This document shows positions 37,455-46,684 of a stretch of 64,000 bases of DNA, piece after piece; within the stretch, counting starts at the first letter, position 1, and every line of letters begins with the position of its first letter. The stretch spans positions 4,044,001 to 4,108,000 of the forward strand of contig NZ_CP031727.1 in the NCBI RefSeq assembly GCF_008806955.1. Reading direction: 5' to 3'. This DNA comes from Cellvibrio sp. KY-YJ-3. Lineage in GTDB: Bacteria; Pseudomonadota; Gammaproteobacteria; Pseudomonadales; Cellvibrionaceae. A program made the translations under genes and the position numbers. A model generated the notes under the pieces. It was given only the letters and a program-made list of their open reading frames with translations. It ran no database searches and had not been told where the DNA came from.

Positions 37455-37493
37455 AAAAAGGGGCTGCAAACAAACGTTTGCAGCCCCTTTTTT
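37455..37493 (+). terminator. Intrinsic terminator after oadGAB
   Basis: Perfect 12-bp stem (ggggctgcaaac / gtttgcagcccc, 37460-37471 with 37476-37487), loop aaac, followed by T6 and preceded by A5. It also suits the convergent - strand gene. Confidence 0.92.
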
Positions 37494-37523
37494 ATTGCCG
37501 TCATTGAGCCCTTTGCTAACCAC

Positions 37524-38696
37524 TCAATCCAAAATAATATGCGGTAAAAAACGCGATGTATCTTTGGTGATCAAGGTTGCATCCTCGCGGATGCAAATTC
37601 CCGCAGCGCTGTCGCCCACTACCCAACTACCAAGCATGGCGTAGGTGTCGGCGTTGCGATATTCGTCGCGGAATTTTGGCAGTGCATGTAAGGCTTGGCG
37701 CACGTAGCGGCCGTCGGCATAGGGGCCTGCGGCGGAAATTTTTTCACCACTGCTGGTGATTAAATCCACGTTGGCACCTTCACGCGACAACAGCGGTTTA
37801 CGCACCCATCCCGCACCCAGTGGCTCGCTGCTTGCCGTTTCAAAAAACGCGGGCAACAAATTGGGGTGATTGGGGTAGCGAGTCCACAGCAGCGGCAAAA
37901 TACCTTTATTGGATAACAACATTTTCCACGCTGGTTCGAGCATTTGGGTGTTGGCGGCCATGATGGTTTTGGCAAAATCTTCCTGCACCATAAATTCCCA
38001 AGGGTACAACTTGAACAGGCCTTTTATCGGTTGATTATCCAAATCGACAAATTGCTCTTGCAGCTCGCCAATATCCTCCAGCGGGATATAGCGCACATCC
38101 ACACCCGCTTGCGCCGCCATGTCCATTAGATAATTTACGGTGCCCAAGTCCTCCAAATTATCGCGCACGCTGGCGAAATAAAAGGGCTGGGGTAAATTAA
38201 GCTGCGCAAAAGCGGCTTCGATTTTGTCGTGTAGGGAATTGAATTGGTCGGCACTTTCCGGCAACACACCATTTTTGATTTGATCTTCCAACCAGACCCA
38301 TTGGAAAAATCCGGTTTCAAATAATGATGTTGGTGTGTCGTAATTTAATTCCAACAATTTGGCGGGGCCAAAACCGTTGTAAACCAAATCCATCCGCCCA
38401 TACAAATGGGGTTCGCCTTTGTTCCAGGAATTCCAGATATAACTCCAGAAATCGCGCGGGATATTCAGCAGCGTGAGCATTTCTTCGCTGCGAGTAATAT
38501 CGCCCACCATATCCATCACCATCTGGTGCAACTCTTCGGTGGGCGCTTCCAAATCCTCTTCAATTTGGCGCAAGTTGAATTGGTAATACGCGGTTTCATC
38601 CCAATAGGGTTCGCCGTCAAACGTGTGAAAATTAAATCCAACTTCTTCGGCGTAAGCGCGCCAATTCGCGCGCTCGGCAACACTGATGCGTTTCAT
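37524..38696 (-). CDS. yjfC: Glutathionylspermidine synthase-like ATP-grasp protein (YjfC/YgiC type)
   Basis: 390 residues, similar to the C-terminal synthetase half of E. coli Gsp: WDETAYYQFNLRQIEEDLEAPT, DFWSYIWNSWNKGEPHLYGRMDLVYNG, ELNYDTPTSLFETGFFQW, LFKLYPWEFMVQEDF, KPLLSREGANVDLI and GSWVVGDSAAGICIRED. The family has an ATP-grasp fold and forms an amide bond, but stand-alone YjfC/YgiC proteins lack the amidase half and their substrate is unknown. It is the last gene of a DUF350-DUF1190-synthetase group that matches E. coli yjfL-yjfM-yjfC, with a gap of only three bases after the DUF1190 gene. Confidence 0.87.
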   Translation of the reverse strand: MKRISVAERANWRAYAEEVGFNFHTFDGEPYWDETAYYQFNLRQIEEDLEAPTEELHQMVMDMVGDITRSEEMLTLLNIPRDFWSYIWNSWNKGEPHLYGRMDLVYNGFGPAKLLELNYDTPTSLFETGFFQWVWLEDQIKNGVLPESADQFNSLHDKIEAAFAQLNLPQPFYFASVRDNLEDLGTVNYLMDMAAQAGVDVRYIPLEDIGELQEQFVDLDNQPIKGLFKLYPWEFMVQEDFAKTIMAANTQMLEPAWKMLLSNKGILPLLWTRYPNHPNLLPAFFETASSEPLGAGWVRKPLLSREGANVDLITSSGEKISAAGPYADGRYVRQALHALPKFRDEYRNADTYAMLGSWVVGDSAAGICIREDATLITKDTSRFLPHIILD

Positions 38697-38699
38697 GCA

Positions 38700-39299
38700 T
38701 TAACCACCAAAACTATTGCGTGCAGCCGCTTGCTGGCCAAAACCACCGCGACGAACTACCTGGCCGACTTGCGGTTTTACTTGCGAAGGTTTGAGGGTGA
38801 TAGGGCCAATGCCTTTGGCAACCGGCGTATTGGTCGCGGTGCGGAAAGTGCCGCGGTCATCGCGCGATTTGTACAGCGGTTGTGTCGGAACTTTTGAGCC
38901 AGCACCCGCCGCTGCGGGCTGTTGCAAATTACTGCCGCCGCGATTCATCATCTGCCCCGCGAGAAAACCCATCATCATCGGCATAAATACACTGCCACCC
39001 TGTGCAGTTTGCTGCGGCGCGGTTTCACATTGGCCAGCACCAAAGTCGGTTTCACATTCTTCTTTGTTCAAATACTTGGGCGCCACTTGCGGGTGCAAGG
39101 CTTGGGCAGCAGCGTAATCCGCATTGCATTGTGTTGTGTCATTCAACCCGGCTGCACTGCACTCGCTCGGGTCGCTGAATACCATCGCCTGCTCGCTCTC
39201 CTCACCACACCCGGCGAGCAACAGGGTTGCCACAGGAACCATCAATACCAATGCGGCTTTTTTACTGCGTTTCATTACTGCTCGTTTAGTCTGTTTCAT
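38700..39299 (-). CDS. yjfM: DUF1190 lipoprotein (YgiB/YjfM type)
   Basis: 199 residues. Basic N terminus and a lipoprotein signal ending in LLLAGC (Cys about residue 31), then the DUF1190 pattern: VFSDPSECSAAGLNDTTQCNADYAAAQ, APKYLNKEECETDFGAGQCE with paired cysteines, and a Met/Gly-rich SVFMPMMMGFLAGQMM stretch, then a Ser/Arg/Gly tail. A shorter start at the ninth codon (MKRSKKAALV) is equally good. Envelope location is inferred. It lies between the DUF350 and synthetase genes; a role in modifying a membrane or cell-wall component is possible but unproven. Confidence 0.84.
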   Translation of the reverse strand: MKQTKRAVMKRSKKAALVLMVPVATLLLAGCGEESEQAMVFSDPSECSAAGLNDTTQCNADYAAAQALHPQVAPKYLNKEECETDFGAGQCETAPQQTAQGGSVFMPMMMGFLAGQMMNRGGSNLQQPAAAGAGSKVPTQPLYKSRDDRGTFRTATNTPVAKGIGPITLKPSQVKPQVGQVVRRGGFGQQAAARNSFGG

Positions 39300-39320
39300 A
39301 ATTTAATGGCCTGCAAAAGA

Positions 39321-39734
39321 TTAATAAGTCATACACGCGGCGTTGATCAAACCTACAGCAATGGCACTCGCTGCCACAAAACTGCCGGTTGCTACTTCGC
39401 CTTGGTTAATGCGTTCCGGCAATTGTTTGATGGCCACACGCAGCACCACAAAGGTTAATACCTGCACCACTAGGGCGACGGCACCCCATACTGCACAATC
39501 CAGCAGCGACATAGAGTTGGTAATGGCGCTAGCCAGTGGCAGCGCAAAGCCAATTAGCGCGCCGCCAAATGCCAATGCGGCAGCGACATTATTAGCGCGG
39601 ATTAACGCCAGCTCATCCTGTGGCGTCACCCAGGTATAGATACGAATAAATAACAGCAATAGCACAATTGCCATCGCAAAATACGCCAGAAAAGCGGGCA
39701 AGCCGTTAAGTGATGACAAGGTAGTTTCAAGCAT
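39321..39734 (-). CDS. yjfL: DUF350 inner-membrane protein (YjfL type)
   Basis: 137 residues with four hydrophobic helices: FLAYFAMAIVLLLLFIRIYTW, ANNVAAALAFGGALIGFALPLASA, LLDCAVWGAVALVVQVLTFVVLRV and ASAIAVGLINAACM. The internal NNVAAALAFGGALIGFALPL segment is the DUF350 signature. First gene of the yjfL-yjfM-yjfC-like operon, 21 bases before the DUF1190 gene. No reaction is known for the family. Confidence 0.87.
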   Translation of the reverse strand: MLETTLSSLNGLPAFLAYFAMAIVLLLLFIRIYTWVTPQDELALIRANNVAAALAFGGALIGFALPLASAITNSMSLLDCAVWGAVALVVQVLTFVVLRVAIKQLPERINQGEVATGSFVAASAIAVGLINAACMTY

Positions 39735-39948
39735 GAATAGTTCCTTTGTTGGCAGGGTGATAAATGGAAAACTGGCGGGATTCTGACATAAAAGTCCACA
39801 TGGCTCTATCGGCAGATTCTATCCTTCAATATAAGCGCACAAGGCGCGGGAGTTTTGCCCATGATTACACGCTATTTCTGGCACACTCAGTGAATTCTAT
39901 TGCCAAGTATTTTTCGGTACTTCGATGAACATCAGGAACAGCCGCCTT

Positions 39949-40935
39949 ATGAACAAGCGCCTTATCAACAAAAGCATCAGGAAAATGTTGATGCCAAGCC
40001 TACTGCTCGCACTCGCTGCACAACTCACGGCCTGCAGCGACCACAACGCCAATCTCGCACTCGGCACCCTGGAGCGCGACCGCATAGTGCTCAAAGCCAC
40101 CGCTGCCGAAATTATCACCCAACTGCCTATTGCCGAGGGCAGCGATGTCAAAGCGGGCGATTTATTGCTGCAACTGGATGATCGCCGCCAGCAGGCACTG
40201 GTTGCCAAAGCCGATGCCAATCTCGCCAGCGCGCAAGCCAATCTCACCAAATTACAAAACGGCGCGCGGACGGAAGATATAGCCGCTGCGCGCTCGCAAG
40301 TAAAAGGCGCAGAAGCGCAGTTAGTTGAAGCGCAAAAAACCTTTGCCCGCGCTGAAACATTGGTGAGCAAAAAACTAGCCGGTGCCGCCGAGTTGGACAG
40401 TGCGCGCGCCAAACGCGATTCAGCGCAAGCCAACCTCGATAAATCCCACGAGAATCTGTTGTTACTTACCAACGGCACCCGCGAAGAAGATTTGCAGCAA
40501 GCCGAAGCGCAAGTCGCACTCGCCAAGGCTGCGTTGGAGTTGGAGCAGTACAATTTGGGCGAGCTAAGTATTCGCGCCACCAGTGATGCGCGGTTGGATC
40601 ATTTGCCCAAACATCTGGGCGAGCGCACCAGCATCGGCGAAGCAGTGGCGACTTTGCTTGATAAAAATGCGCCCTACGCGCGGATTTATGTTCCCGAAAC
40701 ACATCGCCTGAACGTCAACGCAGGACAAGAATTGGTGATCCATATTGATGGCCTAGAGCAGCCCCAAACCGGCAAGCTGCGCTGGGTTTCACAAGACCCG
40801 GCCTTTACGCCCTACTTCGCACTTAACTCCACCGATCGCGCGCGCCTTGTGTATTTAGCCGAAGTGCAATTGCCCGCGTCCGCCGCCAATTTACCGAGCG
40901 GTTTGCCGGTACAGGTTGAGCTGCCCCATGATTGA
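39949..40935 (+). CDS. HlyD/YbhG-family membrane fusion lipoprotein
   Basis: 328 residues from ATG 39949, which gives a basic start and a lipoprotein signal ending in LTAC; a start at 39925 is also open. Biotinyl-lipoyl-like strand (IAEGSDVKAGDLLLQLDDRR), a long alpha-helical hairpin with repeated QANLTKLQNG / AQANLDKSHENLLLLTNG and GARTEDI / GTREEDL motifs (about residues 60-190), and a beta-barrel domain identify a periplasmic adaptor. It joins an ABC exporter to an outer-membrane channel. It overlaps the ATPase gene by eight bases, forming a YbhGFS-like three-gene operon. Confidence 0.87.
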   Translation: MNKRLINKSIRKMLMPSLLLALAAQLTACSDHNANLALGTLERDRIVLKATAAEIITQLPIAEGSDVKAGDLLLQLDDRRQQALVAKADANLASAQANLTKLQNGARTEDIAAARSQVKGAEAQLVEAQKTFARAETLVSKKLAGAAELDSARAKRDSAQANLDKSHENLLLLTNGTREEDLQQAEAQVALAKAALELEQYNLGELSIRATSDARLDHLPKHLGERTSIGEAVATLLDKNAPYARIYVPETHRLNVNAGQELVIHIDGLEQPQTGKLRWVSQDPAFTPYFALNSTDRARLVYLAEVQLPASAANLPSGLPVQVELPHD

Positions 40936-41902
40936 TTTAAAAGAGCCGAGCACTCAAGACTGGGCGATAGAAACCATCGGCATGACCCGTCGCTTTGGCG
41001 ATTTTGTCGCCGTAGACCAGCTGGATCTACGTATCCCCCACAAAACCATTTACGGTTTCCTCGGTCCGAATGGCTGCGGCAAATCCACCAGCATGCGTTT
41101 GATCACTGGCCTGCTCACGCCGAGTGCAGGCAGCGTGCGTGTGCTGGGCATGGATATTCCGGAGCAAGCGGAATTGCTGCGCCGTCGCCTCGGTTATATG
41201 ACGCAAAAGTTTTCGCTCTACGACGATTTAACCGTGCAGGAAAACCTGCGGTTTATGGCGCAGATCTACAACCTGGAAAGCCGCAGCGTAAAACAACTGA
41301 TCGACAGCCAGCTCAGCCGCTATCAGCTGGATGAACGCAAAACCCGTCTTGCCGGTGCACTCAGCGGCGGGCAACGCCAGAGGCTGGCACTTGCGGCAGC
41401 TACCTTACATCAACCGGAATTGCTGATTCTGGACGAACCCACCTCCGCCGTAGATCCGGAAAACCGGCGCGATTTTTGGGAAAAATTGTTCGACCTCTGC
41501 GATAGCGGCACTACCATTCTGGTCTCTACCCACTACATGGACGAAGCTGAGCGCTGCCACGGCTTGGCAATTATGGAAAGCGGCGTGAAACGCGCCGATG
41601 GTGCACCTGCGCAACTAATGCGCGAGCTGGGCGCCCGGGTGGTTGAAATCGATGGCGAGAATTTGCGTCTGCTCAAACAACAACTGGGCGAGCTGCCGGA
41701 AGTCGTCTCGATTGCACAACAGGGCACACATTTGCGCGTGCTTATCAAAGAATCCATTGATGAGCCGGAAAGCTGGCTGCGCACCACACATCCCGCATTG
41801 GTCGCCAATCGCCAGATACATGCGGTACGCCCGAGTCTGGAAGACGTGTTTGTCCATTGCACTGGCAGTAATGCAGCTGACGGACAAGGAGCACGGCAAT
41901 GA
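40928..41902 (+). CDS. ABC-2 exporter ATP-binding protein
   Basis: 324 residues. Walker A GPNGCGKST, Q-loop MTQKFSLYDDLTV, signature LSGGQRQRLALAAA, Walker B LLILDEPTSAVDP and H-loop VSTHYMDEAERC are all intact, followed by the C-terminal domain usual in ABC-2 exporters of the YbhF/CcmA type. Only one ATPase domain is present, whereas E. coli YbhF has two. It overlaps both the adaptor gene (eight bases) and the permease gene (ATGA). It drives export of an unknown compound, drug or lipid. Confidence 0.92.
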   Translation: MIDLKEPSTQDWAIETIGMTRRFGDFVAVDQLDLRIPHKTIYGFLGPNGCGKSTSMRLITGLLTPSAGSVRVLGMDIPEQAELLRRRLGYMTQKFSLYDDLTVQENLRFMAQIYNLESRSVKQLIDSQLSRYQLDERKTRLAGALSGGQRQRLALAAATLHQPELLILDEPTSAVDPENRRDFWEKLFDLCDSGTTILVSTHYMDEAERCHGLAIMESGVKRADGAPAQLMRELGARVVEIDGENLRLLKQQLGELPEVVSIAQQGTHLRVLIKESIDEPESWLRTTHPALVANRQIHAVRPSLEDVFVHCTGSNAADGQGARQ

Positions 41903-43008
41903 ACGCCTTCAGCCAGAGTTTGCAACGTATAGGCGCAATTGTGTTTAAAGAGCTACGCCAGTTGACGCGCGACCGCCCCACCTTCGGCATGATTGTGATG
42001 GTGCCTTTGATCCAACTGTTGTTATTTGGTTTTGCGATCAACACCAATGTGCGCGATTTACCCGTGGGCGTGGTGGACTTGAGCCATACCCAAACCGCGC
42101 GCGCGTTAATTAGCGACCTTACCGCCACCCAAGTCGTGAGTTTTACCGAAACCTATCAAACCCCCAAGCAAGCGGAAGACGCAATTCGCCGTGGCCATGT
42201 GCACGCAGTGTTGGTGATCCCCGAGGATTTTGGCCAACGGCTGCAAGACCAACGCCCGATCGCCCAATGGCTGATCGACGGTTCCGATACCATGGTCGGA
42301 AATGCCCTGCTCGCATTACAACAAATGCCTTTCGCCAGTGGTTTTGAGGCACAGCCCATCGCGCGCAAAAACACATTTGAAGTCGCACTCTTTTTTAATC
42401 CCGAGCGGCGCTCAGCCATTAATATCGTGCCCGGGCTGGTGGCGATTGTGCTTACCATGACCATGGTGATGTTCACCTCGGCAGCACTAGTACGCGAGCG
42501 CGAGCGCGGTAACCTGGAATTGCTGATCACTACGCCGGTGCGCTCCAGCGAAATTATGATCGGTAAAATCGTGCCCTATATTTTTGTCGGCCTGATTCAG
42601 GTGTCGATTATTCTCGGCCTCGGGCATTTGATTTTTGATGTGCCAATCAACGGCCGGTTGGATCAGTTGGTGCTCGGCGTCTTCGCCTTTATCAGCGCTA
42701 GCCTGACGCTTGGCCTGCTGGTATCCACCATCGCCAAAACCCAATTACAGGCGATGCAGCTCACGGTGTTTCTGCTAATTCCATCGATATTACTTTCCGG
42801 CTTTATGTTCCCCTACGAGGGAATGCCAGAAGCGGCGCAGTGGATTGCCGAGGCGCTGCCTGCGACTCACTTTATCCGCATGGTGCGCGCCATAGTCTTA
42901 CGCGGCGCAACGCTGGAAGATTTGCAGCCGGATTTATGGTGGCTGATCGGGTTTACCGTGCTTGGGGTGATAGCGGCGGCAAGTCGCTTTAAGAAACGCC
43001 TGGACTAG
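41899..43008 (+). CDS. ABC-2 exporter permease (YbhS/YbhR-like)
   Basis: 369 residues. One N-terminal helix (GMIVMVPLIQLLLFGFAIN), a long periplasmic loop (VGVVDLSHTQTARALI to about residue 165) and five C-terminal helices with the family's ALVRERERGNLELLITTPVRSSEIMIGK and LSGFMFPYEGMPEAAQWI segments. This is the ABC2_membrane_3 arrangement. There is only one permease gene, so the transporter is probably a homodimer. It starts inside the ATPase gene stop (ATGA). Confidence 0.9.
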   Translation: MNAFSQSLQRIGAIVFKELRQLTRDRPTFGMIVMVPLIQLLLFGFAINTNVRDLPVGVVDLSHTQTARALISDLTATQVVSFTETYQTPKQAEDAIRRGHVHAVLVIPEDFGQRLQDQRPIAQWLIDGSDTMVGNALLALQQMPFASGFEAQPIARKNTFEVALFFNPERRSAINIVPGLVAIVLTMTMVMFTSAALVRERERGNLELLITTPVRSSEIMIGKIVPYIFVGLIQVSIILGLGHLIFDVPINGRLDQLVLGVFAFISASLTLGLLVSTIAKTQLQAMQLTVFLLIPSILLSGFMFPYEGMPEAAQWIAEALPATHFIRMVRAIVLRGATLEDLQPDLWWLIGFTVLGVIAAASRFKKRLD

Positions 43009-43050
43009 GCGTAGAATCAATGCTGGCTTATTTACTCACGAGGGAACCTT

Positions 43051-43962
43051 ATGAAATTCGATAATATTCTGCAGACTATTGGCAATACTCCACACGTTCG
43101 CATCAACCATTTATTTCGCAGCGACATCGAAGTCTGGATGAAGGTCGAACGTTTCAACCCTGGCAGTAGCATCAAGGATCGTATCGCCTTATCGATGATT
43201 GAAGATGCTGAAGCAACAGGCATAATCAACAAAAATACCGTCATCATCGAACCCACCTCAGGCAATACCGGTATTGGTTTGGCGCTGGTGTGCGCGGTAA
43301 AAGGTTACAAATTAATTCTCACCATGCCGGAATCCATGTCGGTCGAGCGCCGCAAATATATGAAGGCACTGGGGGCAGAATTAGTACTCACGCCCAAAGA
43401 ACTGGGCATGGGCGGCTGCATTGCCAAAGCAAATGAAATACTCGCGGAAACACCCAACAGCTGGATGCCACAACAATTCAATAACCCGGCAAATGTGGAG
43501 ATTCACCGCACCACCACCGCTCGCGAAATTCTTGCCGACTTTCCCGATGGCCTCGACTACATGATTACCGGTGTCGGCACCGGCGGACACATTACCGGCT
43601 GCAGTGAAATACTCAAACAAGCTTACCCGCACTTCCAAACCTTCGCGGTAGAGCCGGAAAAATCCCCGGTGATTAGCGGTGGTCAAAAAGGTTTGCACCG
43701 TCTGCAAGGTATTGGCGCCGGTTTTATTCCCCAAGTATTAAACAAAGAAACACTCGACGGCACCATTCTGGTGAGTGAAGAAGCAGCGTTTGATATGACT
43801 CGCCAGTGCGCATTAAAAGAGGGGATTTTTGTTGGCATTTCCTCCGGCGCCACCCTCGCCGCCGTTGCCCAAAAACAAGCAGAGATGAAAGCCGGCAGCC
43901 GCGTACTTATTTTTAGTTACGATACCGGCGAGCGTTATTTATCAATTGAGGATTTGTTTTAA
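43051..43962 (+). CDS. cysK: Cysteine synthase A
   Basis: 303 residues. PLP-enzyme features: [11 protein letters not shown], the PLP lysine in [15 protein letters not shown], the substrate loop [12 protein letters not shown], the phosphate-binding [10 protein letters not shown] and the [13 protein letters not shown] and QGIGAGFIP segments that mark CysK rather than cystathionine synthase. It makes cysteine from O-acetylserine and sulfide in the cytoplasm. It ends with a clear terminator, and I see nothing in the upstream 42 bases beyond a GAGG ribosome site. Confidence 0.94.
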   Translation: MKFDNILQTIGNTPHVRINHLFRSDIEVWMKVERFNPGSSIKDRIALSMIEDAEATGIINKNTVIIEPTSGNTGIGLALVCAVKGYKLILTMPESMSVERRKYMKALGAELVLTPKELGMGGCIAKANEILAETPNSWMPQQFNNPANVEIHRTTTAREILADFPDGLDYMITGVGTGGHITGCSEILKQAYPHFQTFAVEPEKSPVISGGQKGLHRLQGIGAGFIPQVLNKETLDGTILVSEEAAFDMTRQCALKEGIFVGISSGATLAAVAQKQAEMKAGSRVLIFSYDTGERYLSIEDLF

Positions 43963-43996
43963 TTTATTGTGCATAACACCGCGACAAATTCGATCA

Positions 43997-44021
43997 GGGC
44001 GCAATTGATTGCGCCCTTTTT
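43997..44021 (+). terminator. Intrinsic terminator after cysK
   Basis: Perfect 9-bp stem gggcgcaat / attgcgccc (43997-44005 with 44008-44016) with a minimal loop, followed by T5. Confidence 0.88.
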
Positions 44022-44125
44022 GTGCGCGACCAAAATGTCAACGCCGCTGTGTTAAAGTCCCGTCATTACCCTATTTCTACCGCACCAACACATCATCATT
44101 ACGGCCCTCTCACAAGGAAACAACA

Positions 44126-44812
44126 ATGAGCAATATCCATTTTATCGGCGGCGAAAAAGGCGGCGTGGGCAAGTCCATGACGTCGCGTTTGCTAGCACAA
44201 TATTTCATCGATGCCGATGCGCCATTCATAGGGCTGGATTCAGACCAATCGCACGGCACGTTTTCACGCTTTTATCGCGAATTTGCTTCGCCATTGATTG
44301 TCGATGACTACGACAGTCTGGATCAGTTAGTGTTGCTCGCGCAGGAAAACCCGGACAGCGATTTAATTGTCGACTTGGCCGCACAGACATCTACCCGCTT
44401 AGGCAAATGGATTGATGAGAGCGATGCATTAGCCTTACTGCAAGAATTAGGCTGCCAACCTTATCTGTGGCATGTGATGGATGACGGCGCCGACTCGGTG
44501 AACTTACTCAACAACTTACTTGATCGCTACCCGCAAGATTTTATTAAATTTGTGGTGGTGAATAATTTAGGTCGCGGCGAATGTTTTGAACATTTTGAAC
44601 AATCACCAACCTACCAAAAAGCCAAAGCGCGCGGCGCGATTTTTATCACTCTGGAAAAACTTCAACCGCAGCTCGCCGCGCGCATCGACTTCAGCAACAG
44701 CAGTTTCTGGGCAGCCGCTAACAATACCGAAGTAATGAATATTATCGAGCGCGCACGGGTGCGGGTGTGGCTGAAAAACAATTACCTTCAGTTTGCCAAG
44801 TTAAGCACCTAA
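44126..44812 (+). CDS. Orphan ParA/MinD-like P-loop ATPase
   Basis: 228 residues from ATG 44126 with AAGGA upstream; the in-frame extension to 44009 crosses the cysK terminator and is rejected. The deviant Walker A motif IGGEKGGVGKSMTS starts at residue 5, followed by GLDSDQSHGTFSRFY and DLIVDLAAQTSTRLGKWI (switch regions). There is no N-terminal DNA-binding domain, no ParB partner and no parS-like repeat nearby, so it is not a chromosome-partition locus. ParA-like ATPases position cell-surface, metabolic or conjugation machinery. Cargo is unknown. Single gene with its own terminator. Confidence 0.8.
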   Translation: MSNIHFIGGEKGGVGKSMTSRLLAQYFIDADAPFIGLDSDQSHGTFSRFYREFASPLIVDDYDSLDQLVLLAQENPDSDLIVDLAAQTSTRLGKWIDESDALALLQELGCQPYLWHVMDDGADSVNLLNNLLDRYPQDFIKFVVVNNLGRGECFEHFEQSPTYQKAKARGAIFITLEKLQPQLAARIDFSNSSFWAAANNTEVMNIIERARVRVWLKNNYLQFAKLST

Positions 44813-44849
44813 TCATTTTTTATCGAAAAGTAAAAACTGGCGCAATAAA

Positions 44850-44880
44850 AAAAGGGGCGCAATGACTGCGCCCCTTTTTT
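44850..44880. terminator. Bidirectional intrinsic terminator
   Basis: Stem ggggcgca / tgcgcccc (44854-44861 with 44867-44874), loop atgac, with A7 before and T6 after. It serves both the convergent ParA-like gene and abf51A. Confidence 0.9.
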
Positions 44881-44903
44881 ACATACGGTTTTAATATTAA
44901 AAA

Positions 44904-46457
44904 TTATTCCACCGCCACCACAATAACCGCTTTGGCAGGAACTTCTATCGCCAACTTGCCATTGGTCGCTTGCGCAGCAAAAGGTGCTGGCTTGATGTTC
45001 TCTGGTGCCGCAAAAGTATTGTGGGTATCCATTGCCGCTGCAGTCAGAATTTCACCCTTAACAGCATTCAAATTAATACCTGCAAGATTAATATCAACAG
45101 TCTCTGCCTGATTAGGATTGGCGTTGACCAGGGCGATATAAATTTTGCCATCTTTAGCGCGCGCGGCTGTTGCACTCACCGCCGGGATTGAGGATTTACC
45201 CAGCTTGTAGCGCGCTACGTTTTTCAGCTCAATTGGCAGTGAAGTTGCATCCTGAAATGGTTTGTACATTTTGAACACGTGATATGTCGGAGTGAGGATC
45301 ATTTTTTCCTTGTCCGTCAAAATCATCGCCTGCAATACGTTAACCATTTGCGCAATGATACTCATGTGCACACGGTCAGCATGTTTGTGGAAAATATTGA
45401 AGTTGAGCGCAGCTACAATCGCATCGCGCAGGCTGTTTTGTTGGTAGAGGAAACCTGGGTCATCATCGCCAGTTACGTCGTACCATGTGCCCCACTCATC
45501 CACATAAAAACCAACTTTTTTCTCCGGGTCGTTTTTGTCCATCACTTTTTTGTTGTTGATAATGAATTGATCCATCTTCAGGGTGTTCACCATAGTGGAC
45601 ATCCATTCACTTTCGGGGAAACCCGTCGCAGCACCTTTTTTCACCCAATCGCCAGTCGGCAAGGTGTAGTAGTGGAAACTCACAGCATCCATACGCAATG
45701 CCCAATTGGGTTTCACGTTGGCAGTCAGGTGATCCGCCCAGCTGGTGTCTTCAGTGTGGCCGCCGCTCGCAATTAAAACAGGCGTATTGTCTTTTGGTGT
45801 TTTGAGGAAGCTGGCGTATTGCTTGTAAAGGTGGGTATAGAACTCGGGGGTCATATTGCCGCCACAACCCCATGCCTCGTTACCAATCGCAAAATAATGC
45901 ACACGGAAGGGTTTATCGCGGCCGTTTTTGCGGCGCAGCTCGGCCAGTGTGGATTTACTGTCCGAGGTCATGTACTCCAGCCACTCTGCCATTTCCTGTG
46001 GGGTGCCGGTTCCCAGGTTGCCGTTTACGTAAGCTTCCGCGCCAAGCATTTCAACCAGATCAAAGAACTCATGGGTACCTACAGCGTTATCTTCTATTAC
46101 GCCGCCCCAGTTGGTATTCACACGTGCCGGACGCTGCTCGCGCGGGCCGATTCCCTCGCGCCAGTGATATTCATCGGCAAAACACCCGCCAGGCCAGCGG
46201 ATCAGCGGCACCTGCAATTCTTTCAGGGCGCCAACCACGTCATTGCGCCAACCCTTGGTGTTGGGAATGGTAGATTCGGGACCAACCCACAGGCCTTCAT
46301 AAATCCCCCGGCCCAAATGCTCGGCGAATTGACTGTAGATGTTTTTATTGATGACCGGACCGGTTTTGGTGGTATCGATTTTGACTTGGGTGTCGGCCAG
46401 AGCAGCAATGCTCATGCCCAACCCGAGGGCCATTACCAATGGTTTTATCATTCTCAT
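44904..46457 (-). CDS. abf51A: Secreted GH51 alpha-L-arabinofuranosidase
   Basis: 517 residues with a signal peptide (MRMIKPLVMALGLG, cleavage after ALA near residue 21). GH51 features: RWPGGCFADEYHWREGIGP, the acid/base glutamate in IGNEAWGCGG (E194) and the nucleophile in YVDEWGTW (E321). These positions equal those known for Cellvibrio japonicus Abf51A, which is the main ground for the symbol. It removes L-arabinofuranose side chains from arabinoxylan and arabinan outside the cytoplasm. The catalytic barrel is followed by a beta-sandwich (residues about 390-517). The start has GGAGA at good spacing. A single-gene transcript, sharing a terminator with the ParA-like gene. Confidence 0.95.
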   Translation of the reverse strand: MRMIKPLVMALGLGMSIAALADTQVKIDTTKTGPVINKNIYSQFAEHLGRGIYEGLWVGPESTIPNTKGWRNDVVGALKELQVPLIRWPGGCFADEYHWREGIGPREQRPARVNTNWGGVIEDNAVGTHEFFDLVEMLGAEAYVNGNLGTGTPQEMAEWLEYMTSDSKSTLAELRRKNGRDKPFRVHYFAIGNEAWGCGGNMTPEFYTHLYKQYASFLKTPKDNTPVLIASGGHTEDTSWADHLTANVKPNWALRMDAVSFHYYTLPTGDWVKKGAATGFPESEWMSTMVNTLKMDQFIINNKKVMDKNDPEKKVGFYVDEWGTWYDVTGDDDPGFLYQQNSLRDAIVAALNFNIFHKHADRVHMSIIAQMVNVLQAMILTDKEKMILTPTYHVFKMYKPFQDATSLPIELKNVARYKLGKSSIPAVSATAARAKDGKIYIALVNANPNQAETVDINLAGINLNAVKGEILTAAAMDTHNTFAAPENIKPAPFAAQATNGKLAIEVPAKAVIVVAVE

Positions 46458-46627
46458 AGATGTCTCCTATTTGTTGTTATCTATCTAACGCCGCCGTCTG
46501 TTGAACATCGGTTAGTAGCGAGCATAAAGGCAAAAAGGTCTTATTGTCATACAAGTTAACCTAAATTTACGACATCGCATTTCAATGAAAATAGATTCAT
46601 AAGTGAAAATAGATGACAGGCACCAAA

Positions 46628-46647
46628 TACTGTATTTAAATACAGCC
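46628..46647 (+). promoter_or_regulatory. LexA (SOS) box of dinB
   Basis: tactgtatttaaatacagcc contains CTG-N10-CAG (46630-46645) with a fully palindromic AT-rich centre, almost identical to the E. coli LexA consensus. It lies 40 bases before the dinB start, so LexA would cover the promoter. Confidence 0.93.
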
Positions 46648-46684
46648 ATCTTATTAACTATGCCTCTACTGCTGCCTTTTCACC

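Noticed and set aside
44009-44125. 5' extension of the ParA-like ATPase
   Set aside because: It overlaps the cysK terminator and puts 39 unconserved residues before the P-loop.
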